DNA of 64,000 bases, taken from positions 64,864,522-64,928,521 of the forward strand of contig CM070877.1 of the NCBI GenBank assembly GCA_036365515.1, in the 5' to 3' direction. Origin of the DNA: Torymus aiolomorphi. Its lineage: Eukaryota > Arthropoda > Insecta > Hymenoptera > Torymidae. Positions within the stretch are counted from its first letter, which is position 1. Each line of letters opens with the position of its first letter. Of the stretch, positions 32,640 through 41,566 are shown in pieces. Below the pieces are notes generated by a model, which saw nothing but the letters and a program-made list of their open reading frames with translations, did no database searches and was not told the origin of the DNA. Both the position numbers and the translations under genes were made by a program.

Positions 32640-32796
32640 CCCTTACCCTTCCAATTTTATTCTTCAATTAAAAACGGCTCTTTGAAGAGACAGTGGTTCA
32701 CTATTGTCCGTTAGAGAAAGTACAGCCAATTCCTTTAAGACGAAGTCATTCCCTGACTATTTGAAGCCTTGCATATCCACCACATACGCCATCTCA
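32640..32796 (-). pseudogene. VDMQGF-family gene, truncated left copy
   Basis: The minus strand from about 32796 reads a short start like that of the gene at 33140-33718 (VVDMQGFK), but a stop follows within about 12 codons and similarity fades by 32640. A CCAAT/TATA pair lies upstream (33056-33060 and 32990-32996 on the minus strand). It is a decayed paralogue. Confidence 0.6.
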
Positions 32797-32989
32797 CTGG
32801 AATCTTTAAAACCTCTTTATCTCGGGTAGATTGTGTGTATTAGATGAATATTTTTGTGGGTATTCTTTCCAATTTGAATTAGTATTCTCCTTCTTCTTTC
32901 TATCTAAACCAGGGGGAAGTTTTACTACGCTTTGATCCATTTCACTCTTGATGTGGCAGTAGAATGAGCTCCCCATGCTCGAGACCTCA

Positions 32990-32996
32990 TTTTATA
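32990..32996 (-). promoter_or_regulatory. TATA box of the truncated VDMQGF copy
   Basis: TATAAAA on the minus strand in a GC-rich setting (GGAGGGGATATAAAATGAGG), with CCAAT about 60 bp upstream at 33056-33060. Confidence 0.5.
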
Positions 32997-33139
32997 TCCC
33001 CTCCACTTCCCTCACCATCATCTATCACGAGCCGCCGCCGCCACAACAAGCTATGATTGGTTCCCCAACCAGTAGCAGCGAGCGGCGGAGCCCCACTTCG
33101 CTTCTCCTGCGAGATTTTACCTTTCTGTTAACCCCTCCA

Positions 33140-33718
33140 TTATCCTTCAACATCTTCCCACTCCATAATGTCTTCCCACTCCATGTTGGGATCGTTGCGG
33201 TAAAATTCCTTCATGCGCTTTACGTTATACAGGGCACAAGTAGTTTTGCACTCTCCATTGTGGTTAGTACATATAGTCACCGATCTTGGATAGTTGAAAG
33301 ATGGATAGTTCATTTCGCTGATATTAGTAAGATTAAAATTAAAACGTTCTAACCACAACTTTTTTATTTCACCAATCACGAAAATTCTTTTAGCATCTTT
33401 GAATGTCACTTGAAGAATTTTTCCAATTTCAGTATAATCATAATCACCGTCATTCCAAGATAGTCCATGATAGCAAAGTTCTAACCACAAATTTTCACGT
33501 TTGTACTTGTCTGTTAGTCTTCGCCAAGGAAACGGTGGTTTGAAGAGTAGCACTACAGGCACATCGTCGTCGTTGAAAGACATAAAAGCCAACTCTTTGA
33601 GAACGAAATCATTGCCAGGCTTTTTAAAGCCCTGCATATCCACTGCGTAGTCCACGCTGTAGAAAATTTCGCTTCGAATTCCAAATGACGAATGAGAAGG
33701 AGCCGGAGGCTCGCTCAC
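33140..33718 (-). CDS. VDMQGF-family protein of unknown function
   Basis: An open frame of 192 residues. The first 25 look like a non-conserved leader. The conserved part starts at YAVDMQGFKKPGNDFVLKE and continues with VVLLFKPPFPWRRL, YHGLSWNDGD and a Cys/His-containing tail (CTNHNGECKTTCALYNVKRM). Two paralogues occur in the same Polinton (32640-32796 and 48661-49219), so it is an element gene and not a host gene. It lies 12 bp beyond the capsid gene stop on the same strand. The alternation of beta-like strands with acidic residues is reminiscent of an RNase H/exonuclease fold, but that is only a guess. No domain is assigned. It is the only long intact frame of the family here. Confidence 0.7.
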   Translation of the reverse strand: MSEPPAPSHSSFGIRSEIFYSVDYAVDMQGFKKPGNDFVLKELAFMSFNDDDVPVVLLFKPPFPWRRLTDKYKRENLWLELCYHGLSWNDGDYDYTEIGKILQVTFKDAKRIFVIGEIKKLWLERFNFNLTNISEMNYPSFNYPRSVTICTNHNGECKTTCALYNVKRMKEFYRNDPNMEWEDIMEWEDVEG

Positions 33719-33730
33719 CTTATATGCTCC

Positions 33731-35736
33731 TTAAAGTTTCTGTACATCACCACTTACAGGACTATATTGAACTATGCGATCGTGGAAGATCAAGCAGTAT
33801 GCTGAAGTTTCAGCAGGAAAATTTTTCTTTGCTTCAAATTCTAGACGAATGTCTACAGGGGCGCTCTTTAAGGGTTCGTTTTGTTTTGAGCAGTCTATCA
33901 CTATCAGGGGTATGTAAGTGAGATATTGCGACTTTTTCAACATAGGTTCTGGATTCTTACCATAGTAAGAATTTTGAAAATTAGCGTACATGTAGAGGAT
34001 GGCAAATTTATTACGATTCACATCGAGGTTAAGATTGCCATATGGATATGACTGAGAATTGAGAAAAAGCTTTACATTTGTAAGATTGCAATGATCGAGC
34101 TGACTAGCATTTGCAGCTCTTCGATCTTTTCGATTAGTTTGAAAACCTAAGATGACAAAGCGTGGTTTTTCAAGTTGATTTGATGTTTTAACAGTCCATA
34201 CCTGTCTTGATGTAATCGGAAGTAGCAGATACTCGTACAATTCCCACGTGCGAAAACTCATGGCAATAGGACGATTTTTCCCAACAAAATCTAGTAGGCG
34301 AATTTTGTTAGAGTTCGATGCAACTACGTATGGCATAAACCATTCGATTCTAGTTAATTCAATTTTAGAATCCTCATAAACGTCTCGATTGTCTACTTGC
34401 GTAGCTGTTTGTTCAACAGCATTTAAGTTGTTTCTCGATCTCATGAGAACGAGTTCATGCTTTGCGTTTACTACAATTTTACGATAGTCCTCTGTGAAGC
34501 CAAAAATTAGGCTCAATGGAATCACTACATTGAGGTAACCAGCATTATCAACAATATTCTGTGTTTCTTCTACATTGATCCGGTCCGCATTTTCAATGAT
34601 GAAACTCTGAGTCGGATTGAGTGTCACTCAGCCTTTCATAAGAGTGGTTAATCCAACGTTTTTACATTTGTCTATCTCAATGGCATTTAACTCATATCTA
34701 ATTTCTTCAAACAAATGACAAATGGCATTATTCACAAGTTTTTTTATTTTTAACGGAAGTATTATTAGTTTTAACCAATCGCCCGCAGATATGTAGTGCA
34801 CTGCGGTAAGGTAAGAGACATAAATGTTGATGTTGAATAGATATGCGTATTTCGGTATCTGGATAGTTGCTCGAAAATTTTTTGCTCGAACACTTTTGCT
34901 CGAACAGATATTTGCTCGAAAATCTTTTTCTCGAATGAACATTGGCTCGAATATAGATTTGCTCGAAAGATATATGCTCGAATGAAGATTTGAGGTAGAG
35001 ACATTTGCTCGAAAGAAAATTTGCTCGAAAGAACATTTGCTCGAAAGCACATTTGCTCGAAAAAACATTGCAAATATCCCATAAATCCTGTGAGTATAAT
35101 TACCACCTATGGAGGGTCATTATTTCTTTAGTCATAAACTTAGATAAATGACTAAATAAATAGTATCCATTCATAAGTAAAAGTGTATGAATTTCAAAAG
35201 AAATTAGACTCGAATAGAAATTTAACGGCTTAAACATTTGCAAATGTTATTTCGAGCAAATGTTCTTTAGAGCAAATGTTCTTTCGAGCAAATGTGCTTT
35301 CGAGGAAATGTTTTTTCGAGCAAATGTTCTTTCGAGCAAATGTGCTTTTGAGCGAATGTTCTTTCGAGCAAATTATTATTCGAGCAAATGTATATTCGAG
35401 CCAATGTTCATTCGAGAAAAAGATTTTCGAGCAAATATCTGTTCGAGCAAATGTCCGTTCGAGCAAATGTCCGTTCGAGCGAATGTCCGTTCGAGCAAAT
35501 GTCCGTTCGACCAACTGTCCGTTCGAGCAAATGTTCATTCGAGTAAACATCTTTCGAGCAAATGTCCATTCGAGAAAACATCGTTCGAGCAAAGGTTTTC
35601 GAGCAACTGTCCTAAACCCGCGTATTTCATCGCTGTTGTTGAATGATGCTGTATACGGTTTGTGAACGTGAAGCTCATAGTGCGCTACGGATTCATCGAA
35701 AGTTACAGGTGTTTGTATGCTTAGAATTTCTTCCAT
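33731..35736 (-). pseudogene. Polinton major capsid protein (double jelly roll), interrupted
   Basis: Starts at 35736 (MEEILSIQTPVTFDE) and runs to about 35620, where a foldback element (34854-35619) splits it. It resumes at about 34853 in a frame containing LCLLPYRSALHICGRL, changes frame at a T-rich run near 34735-34745 (then VNNAICHLFEEIRYEL), meets an in-frame stop at 34628-34630, and continues open for 298 codons to 33731. The last part contains IEWFMPYVVASNSNKIRL and LIVIDCSKQNEPLKSAPVDI. The order and wording match the Polinton double-jelly-roll capsid protein, the shell subunit of the predicted virion. Excluding the insert, coding length is about 400 codons or slightly more, a little short of typical family members. 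Confidence 0.88.
34854..35619. mobile_element. Foldback element in the capsid gene, 9-bp target duplication
   Basis: Flanked by GCGTATTTC (34845-34853 and 35620-35628), whose removal restores the capsid frame across the junction. The arms (about 34870-35060 and 35240-35605) are inverted and consist of 15-17-bp units with core TTCGAGCAAATGTTC, about 12 on the left and 22 on the right, around a roughly 170-bp unique centre. Inverted arms made of short tandem repeats plus a 9-bp duplication are the signature of foldback elements, which are thought to depend on Mutator-like transposases. The 100-170-residue open frames here merely translate the units. Confidence 0.88.
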
Positions 35737-36007
35737 TTCGTTGAAAGCAGCAAAAGATGATAGAAGTTATCTTCCACCAAGTACTACTTTTAATCCTAGA
35801 CATTTTAGTATTTGTATGCTCTGACGTGTTAGCGCCTTCACAGTTCGTTGATGACTGATGCGTCATAGGCATATTTCACTGCTTATATAGTTTTTATTAT
35901 AAACGATTCCCATTATGCCTGGCGGATATGTAATCTTATAGTTATAACTTCTCCGCTGAAATTTACTAAGTCTCCGTCTTAATCGATGATACGTACTTGC
36001 AAATAAT
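35737..36007. other. Spacer between capsid and penton genes
   Basis: No gene seen. It presumably holds the capsid gene promoter on the minus strand. A weak TATATAG word occurs at about 35885-35891. Confidence 0.35.
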
Positions 36008-36559
36008 CTATACTTCGATAATTTTATAACCTGGAGGTACTGCAGGAAAAAACTCGTGAATTGTCTGTACTTTTCGATCGTTTATGTATGCTCCTGAAGT
36101 TACATTACATTCGACTCGCAAAGCGTTGATTTTGAGAATTGTAACAGACAAGTCAGAATTATGAATAACGTTCGATTCGAGAACACGTCTGGTGAAGCCC
36201 AGTAGACGACCGACAGAATTTTCAGGTCGAAAATCTATAGGTTGGCTACACTTGGTTGTGCAGCGAAGAGTATTATTATTTGGCTTTAAATTGAAAGTAA
36301 TGTCGTTGTGCGCTAATTTTTTACGAAGGAATTTGTCAATATCCTCAATTTCGTAACTTCCTACTGGTAAAGTATAAACGCTTTCACCTACGTAAAACTT
36401 ATTGTTGTTAATGTCTATATTGAGGATTGAATTAAATGTTAAAAGTTTTACAAGCCCTAAAACGTAATTTTTGTTTGGCGATAGCTCGATTGGTGGAAAA
36501 TATTGTGCTCCTAGTGTAGAAGACGTACCTGAAAATGTCAGAGTTAATGAATCTTCCAT
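36008..36559 (-). CDS. Polinton minor capsid (penton-like) protein
   Basis: An open frame of 183 residues starting MEDSLTLTFSGTSSTLG. Conserved features are YFPPIELSPNKNYVLGL, NIDINNNKFYV, LPVGSYEIEDIDKFLR and VGRLLGFTRRVL, the pattern of the Polinton single-jelly-roll penton homologue that caps the capsid vertices. It is co-oriented with the capsid gene, 271 bp upstream of it. The frame is intact, which contrasts with its neighbours. A piggyBac-like MITE ends 7 bp from the start codon, so its own promoter has probably been displaced. Confidence 0.85.
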   Translation of the reverse strand: MEDSLTLTFSGTSSTLGAQYFPPIELSPNKNYVLGLVKLLTFNSILNIDINNNKFYVGESVYTLPVGSYEIEDIDKFLRKKLAHNDITFNLKPNNNTLRCTTKCSQPIDFRPENSVGRLLGFTRRVLESNVIHNSDLSVTILKINALRVECNVTSGAYINDRKVQTIHEFFPAVPPGYKIIEV

Positions 36560-36569
36560 GACAGCTTAA

Positions 36570-37705
36570 CCCTTTGAAGCATGGTGGTAACCCACGTTAC
36601 CACCTCGATTTCCTTAGATTTTTGTTATTTACTTTGCTGTTAACGTATTCAGATCCTGTTTTTTGCTATTCTCAGTTACTTTAGTGATGAAAGAACAGAA
36701 AAATATAGTTTAATTGACAAAATTGTTTATAATAAATGATTTATAAATAAACAAACATAAAAAAATCATGTTTTTTTCGGCAAAATTCATTTTTGAAGAA
36801 TCTGTTGAAGATAGTAACTTGAAATTTGGTGTAAATAGGTTTTTGGGGTCGCTGATTACGAATTCGAGGTCAGATTTGCAAAATTCAAGATGGCGGATCC
36901 AAGATGGCGGACATCAAAATTTAAATCTTCGAGAATGTCGATGAAAATTGTTACTCAGAGATTTTCGGGGTCGCTGATTACAAATCTGATGTTAGATTTG
37001 CAAAATTCAAGATGGCGGACACCAAAATTTAAATCTTTGAGAATGTCGATGAAAATTGTTACTCAGGGGGTTTTCTGGGTCGCTGATTACGAATCTGATG
37101 TCAGATTTGCAAAATTCAAAATGGCGGACATCAAAATTTAAATCTTCGATAATGTCGATGAAAATTGTTACTCAGGGGTTTTAGGGGTCGCTGATTACGA
37201 ATCTGATGTCAGATTTGCAAAATTTAAATTTCGCAAATCTGACATTAGATTCGTAATCAGCAATCCCGAAAATCCTTGAGTAAAATTTTTCATTGATATT
37301 CTAAATGCTTTAAATTTCGGTGGCCGCCATCTTGGATCTGCCATCTTGAATTTTGCAAATCTGACATCAGATTCATAATCAGCGACCTCGAAAACCCCTG
37401 AGTAATAATTTTCATCGATATTCTCCAAGATTTAAATTTTGGTGTCCGCCATCTTGGATCCGCTATCTTGAATTTTGCAAATCTGACATCAGATTCGTAA
37501 TCAGCGATCCCGAAAACCCCTGAGTAAACATTTTTAGCCTCAAATACACTATTTTTAATTTTTTCGTTCGCCATCTTTTGTCCGCCATCTTGGACTTGAA
37601 AAAATCAAAATTCTGGTGGCATATTCGTAGTCAGCGACCCCAAAAACCCTCGAGTAAGAAATTTCAGGCCAAAATAGTGAGTAGAAAAAGGTGTGCTTCA
37701 AAGGG
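36570..37705. mobile_element. piggyBac-like MITE with TTAA target duplication
   Basis: TTAA at 36566-36569 and 37706-37709; inverted termini CCCTTTGAAGCA / TGCTTCAAAGGG. Inside are about eight units of roughly 115 bp containing GATGGCGGA, CAAAATTCAAGATGG, TCGCTGATTACGAATCTGA and AAAATTGTTACTCAGG. The left half is plus-oriented and the right half inverted (switch near 37225). There is no transposase. TTAA plus CCCTTT ends indicates mobilisation by a piggyBac-type enzyme. It lies exactly between the penton and protease genes. Confidence 0.9.
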
Positions 37706-37709
37706 TTAA

Positions 37710-38105
37710 ATCAGAATGACGCAATGTTTCCCATACCTCTCCATATATAGTCCCGCATAAGAATTTTAGACAGAGGTATCCGCAATTGTACGTGTTAAAA
37801 TCTTGATATTTTTCATGATTATATTTAACTTCGTCAACCCCGAGATGTAATATTAAATCTAACGGAGGGCGGAGATCACCAAAACTATCGAAATATACAA
37901 CATGTTTACCTCTTTTTCTATATGCAACCTAGTGTGTCCCAGGGCCGGTAGCATCATCTAGATTAACTATAGCGGATTCACTATAGCTCGGTCCAGAAGC
38001 AGGTAATGGATTTCTCATAAATACTCCTCGAAAATTAGGTATTTTTAAAAGTTTTGCATATTTTAATATGTCAGCATTGGTAAGTGCGCGCTGAGGTAAT
38101 TTCAT
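37710..38105 (-). pseudogene. Polinton adenain-like cysteine protease, one in-frame stop
   Basis: Starts at 38105 (MKLPQRALTNADILKYAK). A His directly before an in-frame stop at 37929-37931 is followed by GKHVVYFDSFGDLRPP and then YNCGYLCLKFL. A His, an acidic residue in YFDSFGDL and a Cys in NCGY/LCL fit the adenovirus-protease/Ulp1-type triad. In Polintons this enzyme matures capsid proteins. Length to the MITE border is about 131 codons, and the C-terminus may have been trimmed by that insertion. The stop right after the catalytic His disables it. Confidence 0.82.
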
Positions 38106-38175
38106 GAACTTTTTTTTTTTAAATGAAGACCTAATCCAACTTTATGTGGTTTCAGATACAAACCATTGCCCAACG

Positions 38176-38847
38176 CTACACTTTCCATAGTTTTGTTATG
38201 TCTTTTATTTTCTTCCAACTGCAGCTTAGCGGCTTTTGCATGTTTACGGCCTTCACTATTCCAGCAACTCCATCAGCTAGAGCGCCAGTTGCACTCAAGC
38301 CTGCAAATAGAAGTATGAGAAATGGCAATACCCCTCCTGTTTTCATGGCGACTGGTAAAATACGTGGAATTTTAATATTCTTTTTACTTCCAACTTCTTT
38401 AACAGCGCAGTTACTTAGCGTTGATTTAGAGGCACCAGCTTTGATAATTTTTTTCAAGGGAACTTGGTTTCTCTTCTTAGCTTTTAAACCCATTCCCAAT
38501 TTAGATTTTTTAGCGTTCTTTCGCTTTCTCTTTTTACTTTTCTTCTTCAAACCCATAACGAATCTAGATCTTAATTTCATAGTATTAGTTATAGCGTATG
38601 CAGCCGCTTTTTCACAAAAATTAGCGTCTTCTAATTTAACGGTATTCCAAGCTTTTCAGCTAAAATTTTATCGGCGGCGTTTCTCGCTTGAACGTTATCA
38701 CGATTTTTATTATGAGCTATATCGTGCTTTTTACAAGCGGTATCTAGTGCCTGGACCACAGTACTGATTACTAGGTATGTGAAGCTCAAACGGAGGTTTA
38801 TTGATAATTTTATTAACTAAACCGCGTCCACGTATGTGAATGATCAT
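38176..38847 (-). pseudogene. Polinton phospholipase-A2-like plus basic/hydrophobic protein, broken
   Basis: Starts at 38847 (MIIHIRGRGLVNKIINK). The word YCGPGT (about 38760) is the calcium-loop motif, and ACKKHDIAHNKN (about 38705-38740, another frame) carries the His-Asp catalytic pair of a VP1u-type phospholipase A2 domain. The spacing between them is too short, so a deletion with a frame change has removed part of the loop. The reading closes near 38650 and then continues as a 134-residue frame (38580-38176) with a very basic N-terminus (KKKSKKRKRKNAKKSK) and a hydrophobic segment (LPFLILLFAGLSATGALA), similar to small basic capsid-core proteins. It may be one or two genes. The gene is divergent to the ATPase. 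Confidence 0.68.
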
Positions 38848-38885
38848 CACTCCTCGAAAGTCAACGGGCAACTGATGGTGAAAGC

Positions 38886-38893
38886 TATATAAG
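38886..38893 (+). promoter_or_regulatory. TATA box for the ATPase gene
   Basis: TATATAAG, about 60 bp upstream of the ATPase start at 38951, in a 103-bp divergent spacer shared with the phospholipase-like gene. Confidence 0.5.
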
Positions 38894-38950
38894 ACCACTA
38901 TTTATTCTCATAGCAATCAGTAGTGATTTGGTTGTCATAGAGTAACGATC

Positions 38951-39462
38951 ATGAATTTTAAAGAGCAAACAGTAAAACTACCAATCGAAAATTTTGACGC
39001 ACTCGTAGAACATGATAAGAGAGCAAAGCGATATGGCGATCTACTTCCTGATAGTATACGAGCCGTCTTCTCCGACCCGTCAAACTGTGGAAAAACAAAT
39101 AGTCTATTGTACTTGCTCTCATAACACATCCTAATGGCGTTAGATTTGAAAACGTATACGTCTACTCAAAGTCTCTCAATCAGCCAAAATATAAATTTTT
39201 AAATGAAATCTTTGAACCTATAGAAGATGTATAATATTTTCCGTTCCATGAGCATGACGCAGTTATCGATCCCGATCACACACTTCCAAATTCTTTCATG
39301 ATATTTGACGATATTGCTTGCGAAAAACAGGATAATGTTAGAGCCTATTTCTTCTTGGGCAGACATAAAAAGGTTGATTGTTTTTATCTATACCAAACTT
39401 ATGCTTACATTCCCAAACATCTCGGCTTCGACAATTTTGCTATAAATATAACATGCACATAG
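38951..39462 (+). pseudogene. Polinton packaging ATPase (A32/FtsK-like), broken
   Basis: Starts at 38951 (MNFKEQTVKLPIENFDAL). The P-loop is SNCGKTN (39080-39100) and the Walker B segment SFMIFDDIA (about 39292-39318), followed by GRHKKVDCFYLYQTYAYIP. This matches the virion-packaging ATPase of Polintons, related to poxvirus A32. Breaks: a frame change at about 39115-39125 and an in-frame stop at 39232-39234. The reading ends at 39460-39462, giving about 170 codons, shorter than usual, so the C-terminal part may lie in decayed sequence after it. Confidence 0.88.
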
Positions 39463-39499
39463 ATAACAATCACCAGTTTCTGACTGAACGTTGAAACGA

Positions 39500-40405
39500 C
39501 AACATGGCTGACTTTCAACGAGAAAAAAAACGTGCTTCGTCAACTCGTTAAGTCGCGAAATGCGATTAAATGCAAATATAGAATATTAAAATTTGGAAAG
39601 GGCAATATCGACGAGATTTTAAATGGAACATTCAAACCAATAGATGATCCTACTTGATCCTCTGCAAAAACTTGTAACTCAAAAAACCGCTGAACAAAAT
39701 AGTGTCAAAGATAACACCGTCGAACAAAGTAGCGTTAAACAAAATGAAAGTTTTGACAGTGAGTTTAATGATACGATACAGAATGCCCACGAGACATCTT
39801 TCGTAACAGCGGGTAGTGATAACGATGATGACTCTCATTTATGCATCAAGGCCCTGAAGCTCAATCAGCTCCAGTATCTTGACAAAATTTATGGAGTACG
39901 AAATAAAAATGGAGAATTTTTTATTGGTAATTTACTGATTAGCTTTTATAATAATAAAATTAAAATTACTGGAGTAGCATACCCGAAAACTACAGGATTA
40001 GTAGAATTACTCATAGCGAAACAACCAAATAAAAATAATATAAGTTCAGATGATTTAAAAAATTATCGCAAAATTTTTATTTTATAACTATCGTCTGCTT
40101 ATAAAAAGCAGCATTACAAGAACGAAAGGATTCGTGTTCATAATAGTAATAAATTTGATAATATTATTGCTCCAATGTTCAATATTACCTCGAAAACAAT
40201 TACCGGAGAGTCGATTAAAGATGACTCATTACTTCGATATAAAATTGCAAAAAAACGTACGGCTTTGGACTACGTCTACTGGGACGATCCGAAGGAGCTC
40301 GTTGACCGTCTTGAATTACTAACAGCTGAAAGATCTGTCGGAAATTCAAGTCACGTAAACGAGATACACGCTATAATCGAAGAATTGATGCAAAGAATTT
40401 TATAA
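39500..40405 (+). pseudogene. Uncharacterised Polinton gene between ATPase and integrase, broken
   Basis: Three open stretches in different frames: 39510-39656 (LVKSRNAIKCKYRILKFGKG), 39644-40087 (a Ser/Asn/Asp-rich acidic linker, then YLDKIYGVRNKNGEFFIGN and KTTGLVELLIAKQPNK), and 40090-40405 (ending YVYWDDPKELVDRLELLTAE and a helical tail). I recognise the last segment as recurring in insect Polinton-related proteins but know no function. An N-terminal basic part, an acidic linker and a folded C-terminus are visible. The stop at 40085-40087 and the frame change near 39650 disable it. Confidence 0.6.
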
Positions 40406-40445
40406 CGCAGATTTTCAAAAACTTACGAACACATACAAAATAAAG

Positions 40446-41012
40446 TTGTACTCAACCTTTAGTAATCTAAAAGCATCAATATGTGAACGTTTCTATCGCA
40501 CGCTAAAAAGTGCTATGGGGAAAAAATTCAGTTTGAGAGGCAACTACAAGTGGCTAGATATTTTACCTGATTTACTTATCACGTACAATAATTATAAACA
40601 TCGTACTATCGGTGTGAAACCTAAAGATGTAACAACCAGTAATAAAGCAGACATACTAAAGAAATTTGCTCGTAAAATAACTAAAAAGATTAAGCTAAAA
40701 TTTAAAATTGGTGATAAAGTTCGAGTGAGCAAGGCTAAAGCAGTATTTGATAAAGGATATACTCCCAATTGGTCTACAGCGATATTTACAATTGTACGTA
40801 TAGCAGCTACAAATCCCACGACTTACCATCTGAAAAACTATCATGATAAGCCTGCCTGAGGCGGATTCTATGAACAAGAACTACTCAAAGCCAAGTATCC
40901 AGATATTTATCTTGTAGAAAAAGTAATTAAGAAAAAAGGAAATAAAATTTTTGTAAAATGGCTTGGCTTTGACAATTCACATAATAGTTGGATAAATAAA
41001 ACTGATATGTAA
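40446..41012 (+). pseudogene. Polinton retroviral-like integrase, C-terminal half with chromodomain
   Basis: The reading begins with LKASICERFYRTLKSAMGKK, containing the third acidic residue of the DDE core, then the domain end (DLLITYNNYKHRTIG), a beta-barrel-like stretch (FKIGDKVRVSKAKAVFDKGYTPNW) and, after an in-frame stop at 40857-40859, a chromodomain (LVEKVIKKKGNKIFVKWLGF). The zinc-binding N-terminus and the first two catalytic Asp residues are missing, deleted between about 40405 and 40446. Polinton integrases insert the element and generate the 6-bp duplication. An AATAAA follows at 41060-41065. Confidence 0.9.
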
Positions 41013-41129
41013 TCATGCAGTATATTTTTAATCATGCAATGTAAGAATATGGAAGGTTAAATAAAAACAAAATTTTTTATATTAAACCAAGAACAATGTT
41101 TATTAAGTAAAGATCTAATGATTCTAATG

Positions 41130-41477
41130 GCAGCTCCAATATACATAATATAAATGAATAGTGAAGCGAATAGCCCCGCAGCCTAGTGGTAAAGGAAAGA
41201 CAGGAAAAGACGGAAAAGGATAAAAATTAGAGACAAATCGTTGCCTATCCTTTTAACTAAGGAAAAAGTTTAGGTGTTTCGTCCCAGGTTACTAGAGTGA
41301 ATTCATCAGTGATGCTCTAGTAACCCTCGTCAGACACCGGCCCATCAGATGACTTGACGTCCTTATAAGCAGTAGAGATGGTAATTCTACTAGTGAATTT
41401 GGGTGCTGCCATCTAGTAGTATAGATACGAACTAGACAACTGCAGCTTAACGTGTAATTTTGGCCCAACGTTATATA
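41130..41477 (-). mobile_element. 348-bp retroposed insertion with 26-bp target duplication
   Basis: An identical 26-bp direct repeat beginning TAAGTAAAGATCTAATGA lies on each side (41104-41129, 41478-41503). The insert has no coding potential. On the minus strand it contains CTGACGAG, an 11-bp perfect hairpin GGTTACTAGAG/CTCTAGTAACC and CGAAAC, the same layout as the Penelope hammerhead-like motifs. On the plus strand AGCCTAGTGGTAA resembles a tRNA A box. It is either a Penelope-like fragment or a SINE. Confidence 0.7.
41280..41338 (-). ncRNA. Hammerhead-like hairpin in the 348-bp insertion
   Basis: Minus strand GGTGT-CTGACGAG-hairpin-GAC-GAAACACC. The outer GGTGT/ACACC can pair. Compared with a canonical hammerhead, stem I is not separable from the core and stem II has a 5-nt bulge. 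Similarity of layout is clear, catalysis is doubtful. Confidence 0.35.
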
Positions 41478-41566
41478 TAAGTAAAGATCTAATGATTCTA
41501 ATGTTTATTAATATTTTTTTAACAATCTTATAAAGTTAAATCAGGAACAACGTTTATACTTAAATA

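Noticed and set aside
34728..35736. Frames of 100-170 residues with repeated SSKC/FARTDICS motifs
   Set aside because: They read through the 15-17-bp units of the foldback element. Only the edges belong to the capsid gene.
36890..37574. Repeated frames with KMADPRWR motifs
   Set aside because: They are translations of the roughly 115-bp units in the piggyBac-like MITE, equally open on both strands.
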